Source: Apostichopus japonicus (taxonomy: Eukaryota; Echinodermata; Holothuroidea; Aspidochirotida; Stichopodidae). From it: a DNA stretch of 64,000 nt. The DNA lies in assembly GCF_037975245.1 (NCBI RefSeq), contig NC_092562.1, positions 30,704,054 to 30,768,053 of the forward strand. Direction: 5' to 3'. Below the pieces are notes generated by a model, which saw nothing but the letters and a program-made list of their open reading frames with translations, was not told the origin of the DNA and did no database searches. Both the position numbers and the translations under genes were made by a program. Positions 11,126 to 23,038 of the stretch are shown piece after piece. Each line of letters opens with the position of its first letter. Within the stretch, counting starts at the first letter, position 1.

Positions 11126-13755
11126 TTCATGAGCACCCATGGGAGAATCCCAGAATATTTGAAAGCACTTCACATAAGAAAGATAAAACCAATAAATCAA
11201 TCAATAAAATAAAGAAACTAGTATTAACTAAGAAGTTAAGACAAATAAAAACAAGATAAGTCAATAAAGTATGATGAAAATATGAGTATTGAGTTGGGAT
11301 TAATCACAATCAAAGGTAATCACATGGCTGATGAAGGGCCTGGGCATTCGAGAGAAAAATGCACCCACTACAATGTCATGTCAACAGTTCACTCAAGTAG
11401 GTTGGCCCCTCGCCATGTAGAATTTTAACAACAAAGCATAAATCTTGAAAATGATTTGCTGTTTAGCTGGCAGGCATGTATTACACTCAATGCTGGAAGT
11501 AATTGGATCATGTTTCCTGGGTTTTGTGACATAAACGAGCAGATGAATTCTGAATGGCTTAAAGTTTGTGGATTTCACAGGCTGGGTGGACGAACAGTAC
11601 TCTATTGTAGTTATCTAAACGAGAAGTAACAACTGAATGGATTTATTATACTGGAACTATTTTGAAGAGAAGAAAGAACATTGTACACTTTTCACTACTT
11701 ATACCAATAGGCACTATTGCTCCTTGCTATATTAAAGTGTTGTATGTCATCACCAAATATCATAATATAACATGTGTAACAGCTACTAACCAACAACTGT
11801 ATTCCAAGTTGGATATAATCTGATTTCTGGTTGTGGAGTTATTGCAATTAAAAATTTGAATCCCTCCCCCCCCCCAAAAAAAAAAGAGTTTGCGCTTAAA
11901 TGGTTCGAAACATATTTGGTTCATACAAAGTACATGGCTCAAAAATATATTTGCCCCCAAAATATTGAACCCCCAAAACTGTTGGCTAATATGGTCCCAA
12001 AAATATTTGGCCCAACAAACTCAAAGATGTCCCAAAATGCATTTGATGTGGAAATCAAATTTAGGCACACCCTGCCGAAAAAGGGCTCGGAGGTTTCTTG
12101 AGCCCAGATGGTCCCAAAATAGTTAGACCTACATGTACCATGCAGGCCTTCATGTAATATTCATAATGTCTGTACCAAACACAATAAGGCACACCTTCTC
12201 ACTATTGTACAACAACATAGCATCTTTAATACAAAAATATACATCACTCCATTGTTGAGTTATTGCGGACCCAAGCAAGTGTCACCGTCGCACGCACACA
12301 TACGCACGTATGCATACTAACCTGACCATATAGGTTCCTTTGTTTCCAGCAAGGCACCAAAATGGAACCAAAATATTAGCTGTGCAAGGCAATTTTTATC
12401 CTAGTATTTTAAAAGGATCAACATGAAGTGATTGTAGAAAATAAAAAATAGCTTCGACTTGCATTCCAGAGAAAGAAAGAGTGTTGAAGAACTACTTCAA
12501 ATCACCTTCCTGTTTAAGTCATTCTGGAACAAGAAGTCTGCAATAAAACCGAAGCAAACAGACTACACCTACTGTCTTCATCCCTATGAAGGAAAACAAC
12601 AAAATGTTTAGTTTACGGGGAGTCAATTGCATTACCCATTACTTTCACATAATGAATAGCAAAGGTTTCTTGTTTGTTTTCTGCTTCTCTGTTAGGTATG
12701 TTAATAGACACAAGTCTTAAACAAGTTGTAACATCAGAGCTGTTAATTTCAAACATTTTTGTAGGTTAGGATCTAGTAGTACCTTATTTCTTTGTCTGGA
12801 TTGTTTCATCCACGAAGGTAATGTTGACATTTTTATTCAAAATTTTGTATTTGTATCTCAAAAGCCAGCAATTGTCACAAGTATAGGCTATGTAATACAT
12901 TTGGCCATATATCATACCGGAGTTCTTTGGCTTCAAATACAGCTAGTATCAATCCGTTTCCTCCCTCTATGATGGTAACTACCTTCACCAAACACATGAA
13001 GACTTAGATGGCTACAAAAGGCTATAGTGCTGACATATAGACAAAGTGCAAATGGTTTAGATCTGGCCATGCAATTAAACTTTAACAATTTTAAGACAAA
13101 CAGTTAAAACTTCTATATCATTCTCAATAAAAATCAATACGACTGTTTATAATAAGGTTGATATATATTATATACCTACTACACTACTACCATACTATAT
13201 TATTTACCTACTGCTGCAATTGTGGTGTCTTCCTTGTCAGAGCATGCCATCACCATCACTTGTTACACGAAAGCAATGCCTGGTAAATGCAATCAGCGCT
13301 TTGAATCCAAGATCCAGATTCCTGATAGTGACTCTAATCTTGTAAATCCAGTGTGGTACTGGAACAGTCTCCATGTTGTCTTCTATCTGGCAGTTCAGTT
13401 CTCTGAGTGTTAAGGTCTTTTCTTTCTGTGTTACTCTCATTAGTTCTCTGTGTTACACTCACTAGAATTACCCTGAATTCATGTTTCTGGCTGTATACCA
13501 GAAATTAATAAAAACTCTTACCTCGGTAGGATGATTTCTTTCTCTCAGTGTCTCGATTAGCTCCTCCTTGGTGCCTCTCACTTTTATTCATATAGAGAAT
13601 CTGGCTGTCGATAAGTCAACTGATGATACTCTTACCTTGACACATTATTCTCTGTCTCTGAGTGCTGCTAGGAGCTTCTCCAATGAACTCAAAATGAACA
13701 TCTCACCATACACCAGTAAACTGCTGAAATTCTAAAAAAAATTCTTAATACTAAC
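11126..13755. other. Intron of block A (stalk to third Ig)
   Basis: The part up to about 12740 is shared with block B (35077-36797). The part from 12742 is missing in block B. Short exon-like fragments at 13.2-13.75 kb have good donors (minus-strand AAG|GTAAGAG near 13635 and GAG|GTAAGAG near 13521) and related Leu/Glu/Arg-rich peptides, but the frames contain stops. They may be decayed exons. Confidence 0.4.
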
Positions 13756-14023
13756 CATTAGGCATTAGCGAGATGGTTTCCGTAAGCTCAGTACCACTGA
13801 CGGAGCAAGTCACTTGCATGGCTGTCTCTAATGTTATTTCCACAACCTTTGTTTGGTTATAACTTCTTGCATCTTCATCAGCAGTAAGTAATGTACCAAT
13901 AGGACTCAGTACCAAGTCACTCTGTGCTACCAGAGGGTTCCTCATAACAGTACAGGTCACTTTAGCTGCTTGTCCAGAGTTCACTCTGACATATGTTAGG
14001 ATGATGTTCCCTGCACCATTGTC
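13756..14023 (-). CDS. Ig-like domain exon (third Ig), block A only
   Basis: A 268-bp exon with acceptor TTTATTCCAG|ACAATGG and donor AATG|GTTAGT, phase 1 at both ends. The peptide starts DNGAGNIILTYVRVNSGQ, then AKVTCTVMRNP, and ends with ITLETAMQVTCSVSG and a short tail. The two VTC motifs and beta-strand-like alternation fit an Ig-type domain. It follows the EGF modules, as the membrane-proximal Ig or FnIII region does in Tie receptors. Block B lacks this exon because of a 3.7-kb deletion, and block C lacks it too. Confidence 0.65.
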
Positions 14024-15470
14024 TGGAATAAAGAAAGTGATTCTGTGAAAATGTTTTCTTATGATGTCATCACTATGTTTAAATACCAGGCGACATGCAG
14101 CAGTGACTGTGCTACATTCATATTGAATACTTACAGGACCAAAAATGTCACATGTGTTTTCCTAACTTTTGTTACAATAACAATATTTTTTTCTTATTAC
14201 CCAATTGTTTTTTGTGATGCCACAGGTAGGGGAGGGAGGAGGTGGGAGGGCACAAGCTCCATCAAAATAAAGTTCTGTACAATAGAGTATCCAAAATTTT
14301 GAGAAGCAAGGAAAAACAGCTCTCTTGTACCAGGCCATCAACAGAGCAGTTATTGTACGGGATACTGCTACATTTCACAAAATTATAAATAGGACGTGTG
14401 CAAAATATTTTAAATAGTTATGTACAAATGATACAACTTATCGCAGCAATCGATAAATGTTGCATGGAAATTGGCTAGACAGGTTCTGACAGGGGAAGTA
14501 AAAAACAAATGATGTTACTGTTTGTTTACTTTCTCTGCACTGGGATCTGGTCTGTAAAACAAACCATACCAAGATGCTATGCACATTACAGTATGTATGG
14601 TATGTGTAAACGTGTATAGTGTTAATATACACACTTTACTGATAAGATTTGTACTGTTTATAACATACAGTTCAGTGCTGGAACACATGGGGGGAGGGAC
14701 AGAAATTCAAGTACACATGTTAAACCAGAGACAAGCGCAGACAAGGATGTATTTGGTCGGATAGTGACAGAGTAGATATGCTTACAAGTTAGCATAGCCA
14801 AAGTTAGGCCTAAGTTAGGCTTAGTTTGCAGTAGACTAGATAGTCAATATCAAAGACTGTTACTCAATGCCAGTTGAAATTTGTGAAGGATCCTCAGCCC
14901 TAGTATCGTGCATACAGAGCTAAAAATCCGCTGACCAAACTGCATTTTCTTGATGTACAATTTGTTGCAGATGGCACGTTACTTTTCTTAACAATGGTAG
15001 CATCTTTTTGGTAGGCTACACTCTCGTCAGGGATATACTACCCCTGTGACATCAGGATATGAAGGCAAGCTTGAGTTCTAATATTTGACATGTTAGATTT
15101 GGACATAGATAGGATTTATACCTCAAGTAAAAAACAAATCTATTACGAGTAGCTTGACCTTAAACAGTATTCCATTTAATAATAGTATTTGAAATATAAT
15201 TTTTCTATAATTGTCTTAACATACATCAATATATCCAGTACCCTCACAGTAGAAGTTTCAAAACAGAATTATTATATTTTTCAGTAACTTTTCATAGAGT
15301 ACTATATCATCATACAGGTTACTACATAAACTACATACTACCATAAACCAGAGTATGAAAGTAACATACCCATCCACACCCCTGTTCCCATTTTTATGTA
15401 ACTAAGATAAATGAAGATCATTGCTGGCATGTTATCTATCAAGCAGTAATCATCTGCTTGTAATAGTTAC
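14024..15470. other. Intron of block A
   Basis: AT-rich sequence with no recognisable exon or repeat. A short G-rich stretch lies at 14225-14250. It is absent from block B as part of the same deletion. Confidence 0.4.
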
Positions 15471-15614
15471 CTTGATTACACGCTATCCCAGTCCAGGGTA
15501 CAGCACACCCATTGGCACAGTTAGCCTCAACTTCACTGCATGCATCCTCTCCACCAGAACAGGAGCAGGTTAGATTGCAGAAGTTACCATAATAACCAGC
15601 AGGACATGGGCCAT
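15471..15614 (-). CDS. EGF-like module exon (EGF-d), block A only
   Basis: A 144-bp exon is bounded by TGGTAG|ATGGCC and CAAG|GTAACT, phase 1 at both ends. It reads DGPCPAGYYGNFCNLTCSCS, then a cysteine-rich GEDACSEVEANCANGC and PWTGIACNQ. The pattern matches the last EGF of Tie receptors (PGFYGxxCxLxCxC...GxxC). It is expected to contribute to the extracellular rod. The last residues before the core show the usual GxxCxxxC laminin-type EGF spacing. There is no counterpart in blocks B or C. Confidence 0.75.
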
Positions 15615-16633
15615 CTACCAGTAATAGAATTAGCAGTAATATACTTGAAGTAGTTATTAAAGTTATGGCAATCACTGGTAACACCAACAGGACAATAAGC
15701 TGGCACTAACAGAATTAGAAACAGCTATGAAATGATATTTTACCAGCTTATCAAATATTTAAACTTCTGAGACAACACATGAGGTCTTTCACATTAAGTA
15801 TCATAAAATAAATTTCAATGCTTTGTGCCATATTTAGACAAAGAAATATTTAAAACTTTAATATAAGTACTATGCAATCCATGGATCATGTTGCAGATTT
15901 CATTCCAAAATTTGGGTAATATGACCACTTTGAAGTTGATGTCGTCACTACGACTCACTTAGTTTGAAATTCATGAGTCTTGAATTTTACTGACCCCATA
16001 ACCTTTAAACATGATGTATTGTTTGAATGCATATGCATTCAAACAATACATTGAAACAGTCAATTCCTCGTGGTTACAACAAAATTCAGCTAATTTGTAT
16101 TTTGGCATGTCTATATAATATTAAGTTCAAATTACAGCTATCTTATTAGGCAATCAACTTGAGTCTAAGCAATTTTCTTGACTTGAAAATAAGTCAACCA
16201 AACATTTTAGGTCCTTGCAATACCAGGGAGTTAGAATATATGGCTTGTAGCACTAAAGCAGTACTAAAGAATTAGCCAAACTCTGTAGCCACAAAAGCAG
16301 CAGCTTTGTCTATGTTCACATGTATTGTTCAAGTTGAAACCTGTTAATACCTGTTAATACTAGTTAATACTGAGTCTTGTAACACCTCCAACTGGTCGAA
16401 AGGTGTCTGCAATAATACATGTATACTACACTGTTCTGCATAGCCCGCAATTGTTTTTTGTGTATGAAGTTAATGTATATTGTCTTGTTGCCAGAACTTC
16501 TGATCAGCTATTGATTACACTTGATTAAAGTGAGAGATGTGTGTGTTCAAGGGATGGTCTGTGCTCATTATAATCTCACTAGGCAATGACAGTTACCAAC
16601 ATAGAGTACAAATGACATAATGAAAATACTTAC
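15615..16633. other. Intron of block A
   Basis: No exon was recognised. A perfect short inverted repeat around TTTGAATGCATATGCATTCAAA lies near 16014-16040. Sequence from about 16479 rightward reappears in block B at 36798, which marks the right edge of the block B deletion. Confidence 0.4.
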
Positions 16634-16768
16634 ATTGACAGTTTGTTCCTCTCCAGCCATCCTCACATTGGTTGTTTCCACACACACCTGTGTCTAAAGC
16701 ACAGAGAGTGTTATCTGCACAATGACACTCCTGTTTACAGTTAGCACCAAACTTCCCTGTTTCACACT
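16634..16768 (-). CDS. EGF-like module exon (EGF-c), block A
   Basis: A 135-bp exon with acceptor ATTTCCAG|AGTGTG and donor CAAT|GTAAGTA, phase 1 at both ends. It reads ECETGKFGANCKQECHCAD, then CALDTGVCGNNQCEDGW and GTNCQ, a laminin/Tie-type EGF with eight or more cysteines. The same exon is present in blocks B (36952-37086) and C (49659-49793). Relative to B it has both silent and replacement changes (E to K, D to N, N to S). Confidence 0.85.
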
Positions 16769-17063
16769 CTGGAAATAATTGAAGAAGGTAAAATGTAAGT
16801 CATGACATAGCTGATTGTCACGCCTGCATTGTATTTTAGCATTCCTTGTGGGTGGAAATTTCCACCGGGCAGCCTAGGCCTTTGCAAATTGTTCATTTCT
16901 GCTTTCGAGTAATGTATGCAAATTCCAGGAGGTGAACAATGGGGAGACGGGTTCTTCTCGGGTAATGTATGTAGATCCGAGCAAGTGCATAATGGGAAAC
17001 GGGTCCATCGGAATTCGTAGATTGTGCTTTGGCGGGTAAGGGCAGGGGTCAACTTAAGGTCGC

Positions 17064-17070
17064 TATATAA
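17064..17070 (+). promoter_or_regulatory. TATA box of the solo LTR
   Basis: TATATAA lies about 250 bp inside the LTR and is followed by GC-richer sequence with TCTCACC, consistent with a retroviral-type transcription start region. It could still act on the plus strand, antisense to the receptor gene. Confidence 0.5.
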
Positions 17071-18132
17071 GGATTGGGGTGTGGTTGGATGAGGCATTCT
17101 GTGTGAGTCTCACCACCGTCCGGTCTTCGCCGTCTTATTCCTCGGCTTCTGTGTGTTAGCTGTTATCCAGGCTTCTTTGTATGAGCCTAGGCTTCTTTGT
17201 ATGAGCCTAAAGACTGGGAACGTTGATATTTTGTGGCGTTGCGTTTTAGCCTAAGCCATATCAGCGTATCCTGAGGATTACTGTGTGTATCCGTTCTTGT
17301 CTTATTCGACGAAATCATTTTGGACACATTTCTGTGTGTATGTACACCGCAAAGGGCCGTTTTACTGTGTGTTACGTCCCTGGCCGTTTGACCAGGTTAA
17401 TCCGGGATTTACTAATAGGACGATCCCGTAAGTTGATTTTTTGTCCGTATTACGCATTTAAGTGGTATCTGTATTGTTGATCGCACAGTAGGGTTTGTGG
17501 AGAAATTAATGTATTGTATTTCAAGGAGTCCTCGATCTATGGCTCGCAATTCAGTCAGTTTGTTAAAATGTTTATCCATGCTTAGCCATACGAATTTTGT
17601 AATTGTTTAGGGTCAAATGCGTTTAAAGCATTTAAGGTATTTTTGGGTCGTATAAGTGTGTGCGAATTATAAGTTCGCCTTAGTGCCTTTGGTTGGGTTG
17701 ATTGATTTTGTATATTATCATATGTAGTGGAACGGGTAGTTATCGCCAATTTGAGGGCGTTCTAACCATGCTCTGTTTCCAAACATCGGGCTGCCGCCAT
17801 TTTGTAATTGTGATATGTAGTATCGAGTAGCTATTATGTGTTTCATGGTAAGGGTTGACCCGGAGGTTCTTGGTATTATTTGGTAATTAGTGACACCATA
17901 TTGGTTGTGTGTTGCTTGCTGACTTTACGTCAGATAGGGGCTCTTGACGTCATTGTTTGACAATATTCGTTGGTATAGATATAAGTATAGCCATGTGTTT
18001 GCCATTTGGCGCATGCCTGAGAGTAGTTTTGCTGTGTTTTTGTCATATAGGGTTGCAGTGTTGGGGCCCGACGGCTACGCTGGTGTGAGGGGCTCGCCGT
18101 ACCGTCTGGAGCTTCCTGCAGGGTACCAGCCG

Positions 18133-18269
18133 GAAGAAATCTAAGCGATAGAGAAGAAATCTAAGCGATTGAGAAGAAATCTAAGCGATAGAGAAGAAAT
18201 CTAAGCGATAGAGAAGAAATCTAAGCGATAGAGAAGAAATCTAAGCGATAGGGAAAAATTAAGCGATAG
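18133..18269. repeat. 20-bp tandem repeat inside the LTR
   Basis: Six copies of GAAGAAATCTAAGCGATAGA plus a shortened copy, nearly identical to each other. They lie in the downstream half of the LTR. Confidence 0.9.
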
Positions 18270-18533
18270 GGCAAATCCTTAGTAGAGTTGTTTGGAAGGG
18301 TTAGTCGGGTTAGCGAATGCTAACCGACGTGTGTATTTTTGTGTTGGGTATTTATATGTTTCTTTTGTCGAGACCAAAAAGTCATTGGTCGAGTTGTAAA
18401 TAAATTATATGTTTCATTTCGCAAAATTCTTGGTGGTCTGTCATTTATTTATGTCATTCGTCTCGGGTGTCGAACGCTAAGCAGATTGAGACGTGTCCAG
18501 GTGGGGGATTACTCCTTTACTTGTGACACTGAT

Positions 18534-19423
18534 GAAGTACTGAAACATGGTTGTGATATCAGAAAACTAAAGAGCACACATTCCAGATATGATCTACATT
18601 GCTAAAATAATCTTTCTGAGAGACCTGTAATGTGCAAAGTGATAGAATGTATACTATCAATGAAAGTCAACAAACTTCCTACAAGGTACAGTACCTAGTC
18701 ATAAAAGTGACATTTCTTCCGATTTTACAGAATGGATAATTGGGTGATCTCCCTTATTTCAAATATCAGGAAGCTCTCTCTACCAAAACCAGAAGCCACA
18801 AATGGAGTCTATTGAATGATGACACCACTAACCCCATTGAAACTATTGTCAGCATTGAAAGATAAACGGGTATAGCTTCTTGCCATTTTATGAATCGTTA
18901 AAAAATTCAGATAGAAAAGGATAATTAAAATGCAATGTTATCACTTAACAATATCAATGTAATATCTTCCTTTTGGGAAGCTTCTTCAAATAAATATAAA
19001 GTGCAAATTAACCGTCAGAACCAAAATTTCAATATATTTATTACCATGTTTCAGCAACAAAGATACCAAATCAGAAAAAAAAGCTTACAGTGTATAAATT
19101 AAGTAATATGACATGTATGTTCATTTCAACACATATAGCTTACCAGATACCCTGACTTGATGTTCATAAACCAAAAGTGTTGTTAACAACAGTTTTTGAG
19201 CAGCTCACACACGTTTTGCTAGTATGATTAACATTAATATTTCCAAATCGAAACATATAACAGGAAAATAATTTAAACATGATACAAAGAAAGGAAGACC
19301 TCATCGATATAGAGTCTGTATCTACAGCCTATCATTTACTCTTAGCAATTTTATTGGTGACTATTCTAATAGACTCAACAATCTGTTTGTCATATTTTCT
19401 TATAAACACAGTATTATTGATAC
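18534..19423. other. Intron between EGF-b and EGF-c, block A
   Basis: This is shared with block B (37139-38008) and block C (49840-50729) at high identity. No exon or regulatory element was recognised. Confidence 0.5.
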
Positions 19424-19579
19424 CTTCTGTACAGTTTAGTCCTTTATAGCCAGCAGGGCAGAAACAGCCAAGAGGATCAGGATAACAGATGATTGCACCC
19501 TGACATCCATCAGCATGGTCATCACCAGAATCATCACATTTATACTCAGCATTCTGACCAAAGACATTCCTGCCATGAA
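19424..19579 (-). CDS. EGF-like module exon of Tie type (EGF-b, PDPxGC), block A
   Basis: A 156-bp exon with acceptor TTTTCATCAACAG|TTCATGG and donor GAAG|GTATCA, phase 1 at both ends. It reads HGRNVFGQNAEYKCDDSG, then DGCQGAIICYPDPLGCFC and PAGYKGLNCTE. The IICYPDPLGCxCxxGxKGLxC string closely follows the second EGF of vertebrate Tie receptors (FCLPDPYGCSC...GWKGLQC) and is the best evidence for a Tie-like ectodomain. The exon is nucleotide-identical in block B and differs by two silent changes in block C. Confidence 0.9.
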
Positions 19580-21202
19580 CTGTTGATGAAAATATGTATG
19601 TATTTAGGTAATTTAGATCCTCCTGCAAGCAGGAACTCGTGAAGAGGCCATCATTGGCTTATCAAAGCCTCAAGCTGACCGAAGTCAGTCTCTAAGATTC
19701 ATATTTAACGTCCATGATTATGAATTGTCAATTGTCAACAACTCTGCGACTGGACGACAAACATTAATCTTTGAGTGACTCCAACTCGGGACCTTATGAT
19801 TGACAGGCACCGGCGTTAACCACTGAGCTAACACTACACTCGCCTTTGTAATATGGCGAATATCCCCTGCAGCTTGGTAGAGATGGTACTATCGTTGCCC
19901 CTGGGGAAATTATTTGGTAGGCTATTTCAGAAGCCTAAATCCAAGAAGCTTCAATCAAATATATGATTAAAACATTCAATTGATTAGGATATGATTTATT
20001 CTCTCCCTGATACAATTATAAGTTCAACTAAATGTTGTTAAATTACTTGATGATATTGATTGGAAACAAGCAAATAGGTATATATAATATGGCGGTAATA
20101 TTGATAGTGAGCACTGGTGGTGGGAAGCCAACCCAAGTTAGCAAGACAAGATGTACGAGACCATTGAGGTCTTTAACGTTTTACTCCCAAGCTATTATAG
20201 AAGCCAATGAGCAGAATACCTCACCAGTTAAATGTGTAAGATAAAAAAAAAATCACCAGTTGAGCATAGTGCAGTGTTATATTGGTTTAGTTTTGCTGTG
20301 TCACCGCGAGTTGTATTTGAACACTGTCAAAAATTATTAACTTAGTGTGAAAGAGATGTACTGTGTTCATTATACCGTTTGGTTTGTATTCAGAGCTGTC
20401 ATGAACACTAGTATTGCTTGTTGGGTTATTGTAATTTCTTCTATGTATTTCACATTGTTTTTGTGTAAGAGTGATTATCTGTAATATTACTGTATTGGCT
20501 GAGACTGTTGCCCCTGGTGAGTAAGAAGGTTTGAATTTCATTTTGAAGAATTTCATGTTAGCCATTTATTCCATCTGGCATCCCGATTCCTTGCAACATA
20601 TTTTCATGTGTCCAAATTTGACCAAAGAGATTGTTTATTGTGTTTTGTCTGTTGACCTCCGGAATGGCTGTCATTTTCTCCTGCAAACCTTGTCTGGCAG
20701 AGGCGAAGGTACTTAAATCTGTAATATCTCTCGCTATCTGGGTTTTGCTTCACTAATAAGCAGTAAAGTTAGAATTAATGTTGACAAGATTTCTGACAAC
20801 AAATACCAGATCGGTGACACAAACTGGCCAGAGACATGTTACCATCAACAGCTGATAAGATTGAGGTTAATTCAAAATTAATACTTACAATACAAGTGAA
20901 TGTCTCTTAATGTTGATATTATTTCCCGAATCCAGCTGATGATCAAACTTGAATTAGTACAATTAATCTTAGTAAACCATAACAAACATTGAGAGCATCT
21001 AGTTACATGTTTATTGATTGATTGATTATGGTATCATCCTTAACATTTCTTTACTACAAGAGGTGAAAATGAAGAGAACATTATTAATCAGTGTTGATTC
21101 AGCAATTCTTTGCAAAGTAAACTGCTTGAGGGTGAAGGTACTTACAGTAACAGGAAAATCATGCATTGTTAATTGTTAAGACAATTTAGCTAAGAAACTT
21201 AC
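19580..21202. other. Intron between EGF-a and EGF-b, block A
   Basis: It contains a tRNA-like dispersed repeat (19773-19844 plus flanks). The rest is shared with blocks B and C. No exon was recognised. Confidence 0.5.
19773..19844 (-). repeat. tRNA-like head of a SINE-type repeat, block A copy
   Basis: On the minus strand the sequence holds an A-box-like TTAGCTCAGTGGTTAACG and a B-box-like CCCGAGTTGGAGTC between GAGTG-type ends, as in a tRNA-derived SINE head. The same unit is at 38358-38428 and 51083-51152. It is part of a longer repeat whose flank recurs inverted near 22585-22700. It is not a functional tRNA: the anticodon arm is not credible. Confidence 0.5.
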
Positions 21203-21337
21203 TATTTTCACAATTGTTTCCACTGAATCCAGGAGGACAAAGACACAGACCAGTTAAATCTGAGCAAACTCCTCCGTTGATACAAGGTTCACATGTATTA
21301 GTACAGTCAGGTGGACTCCACATGTTCTCTGGACATT
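21203..21337 (-). CDS. First EGF-like module exon (EGF-a), block A
   Basis: A 135-bp exon with acceptor CATTTAAG|AATGTCC and donor AATA|GTAAGTT, phase 1 at both ends. It reads [19 protein letters not shown], then [19 protein letters not shown] and SGNNCEN, with eight cysteines. It matches the first EGF of Tie receptors (CEAQKWGPECNHLC type, then CICPPGFMG). Joined to the Ig exon at 23039-23344 it gives VIVRECPENMW, the same Ig-to-EGF junction as in Tie. The exon is identical at all 135 bases in blocks A, B and C. Confidence 0.9.
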
Positions 21338-23038
21338 CTTAAATGTAAAGGAGTGAAAAATATATCAGTATCATTGATGAATCAATTTGCAGAGATTAAT
21401 TTAGTGCATACATTTTGTACTTTCTTGTTTTCATACATTTTGTTCTTCATGAAGTATTGGAAATACAAAGGTTTTTCAGACCAAATCTTTAACAGACAAC
21501 ATCGTATCCTTTATGCAATACAAAGTTTCTCCAGACCTTAGCATGTTATTCACGATGTATAGAAAAGTGTTATTGTATCCACTGTATTTAAACATATATC
21601 ATGCTATCCTTGATGTAATACAAATGTTCTAGCTACCAAATTAATCCAAACATAAGACATATTGTGCATGATTTAATACAAAGGTTATACAGATCAATTC
21701 ATAAACATCATATCCTCCATATAATACAATGCCTCTACTGAAAAACCTAAACCTAAATGATGCTATCCTTGGTGCAATGCAAAGGTTTTGTACCAACCAA
21801 AATTTAAGCATGCAACATGCTATCCTTGATTTAATTTAAAGGTATTACATACCAAAGCTATATAGACATACAACATGCTATTATTCATGTAATGCATAGA
21901 CTCTTCGGACCAAATCTTAAACATAAAACATGTTATCCTTGATTTGATGCAAAGGGTCTACATACCCAATCTTAAACAACAACATACTATCCTTGATTTA
22001 TTTAAAAGACTCTACAGACAGACCAAAGCTCGACAGACCAAATGTTAAACATACAGCATGCTATCCTTGATGTTATGCAAGTCTCAAGGTGCTACAAACC
22101 AAATTTAAATAATTTGTTAACAATATGACTTTGTTAACATTCTTCTACCCAGTCAGCCTTATACCCTGACATTTTGCACTTTATCTAGTTATTTTAGGGT
22201 ATCTGTATTATCCAAAAGAGATCCATTTTATATTTTAGATCTTGAAATCATGTTATGAGCAAAGCGTACTATACAAACATTCACGTATACACATGTCATT
22301 TGGATATCTTAATGAATGTTATCTGAACCAAAACTGAGTAAACGAGATAAGTACATTTAAAGAATTGTGTCAGTCATGAAGATGTCAGTATACTCAACAG
22401 TCAGTCTAAACTGTTTGCCTATATACACACTTTAGTTATATCAGTATCTCATCCTATACTACATTCTTACATGAAATACTTCACACAATGTATCATCAAG
22501 TAATTTTACAGCATTTAATTGATCTTTTAATTTTATCACAGAGAGAATTCATCTTTTAATCAACAGAATGTTTGAATCATATATTTGAGTGGAGCTTCTT
22601 GGATTTAGGCTTCTGAAATAGCCTTCCAAATCATTTTTCCCAGGGGCAACAATAGTACCGTCTCTACCAAGCTGCAGGTGATATTCTCCACATTACATCA
22701 CACACAAACACATAGCATCACCATCCCATAGACTCCTTTCACCTCAGTTCAGCAAGAAATTATACAAAAACGAAAACAAAGAGAGAGTTATATGTTTTAG
22801 ATTTTAGTGGAACTACGACATCAGAGATTAACGAAAGCGCTAACATGATTTTTCTAAGCGTTCTACACAACGTTTTCACAATTATTCCTGTCATTTAAGC
22901 CATTGAAGATGCTTGGGATAGTGTCTCCTTAAGAAACTGGATTTTATTTTATTAAATATCCATTCAGTGTTATAAGTATTGTAATGAGGAATACTACATT
23001 GGATAGTAGACACAAGCATGAAAGACAAAAATACCCAC
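21338..23038. other. Intron between second Ig and EGF-a, block A
   Basis: It contains a degenerate tandem repeat (21470-22100) and, at about 22585-22700, an inverted copy of the flank of the SINE-type repeat. No exon was recognised. Confidence 0.5.
21470..22100. repeat. Degenerate tandem repeat, unit about 57-60 bp, block A
   Basis: Roughly ten diverged units follow the scheme AAACATACAACATGCTATCC, TTGATGTAATGCAAAGG, then TACAGACCAAATC. It is also present in block B (about 41560-42180). Only the first units are present in block C (about 52720-52830), where block homology ends. Confidence 0.75.

Larger units (their letters stand above)
16816..18528 (+). mobile_element. Solo LTR of an LTR retrotransposon
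   Basis: The 1713-bp insertion begins TGTCACGCC and ends TTGTGACA, with the 5-bp duplication CTGAT on each side (16811-16815 and 18529-18533). Block B is uninterrupted at the same place (about 37130). On the plus strand there is a TATATAA box at 17064-17070 and an AATAAA at 18399-18404, the expected LTR promoter and polyadenylation arrangement. There is no internal gag-pol, so it is a solo LTR. A Ty3/gypsy-type origin is likely from the TGTCAC...GTGACA ends but not proven. Confidence 0.8.

Noticed and set aside
13237-13440. Minus-strand open frame ending in FRVTSDGDGML as another Ig exon
   Set aside because: No acceptor and donor pair gives a consistent open frame; the frame leading to the GTAAAT donor near 13205 contains a stop.
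17944-18144. Open frame within the solo LTR
   Set aside because: LTRs are non-coding, and no similarity to a known protein was seen.
18133-18269. Possible CRISPR-like array
   Set aside because: The 20-bp units are contiguous with no spacers, and the context is a eukaryotic LTR.
19773-19844. Functional tRNA gene
   Set aside because: Internal boxes are present, but there is no credible anticodon arm or full acceptor stem, and copies sit inside a longer repeat.
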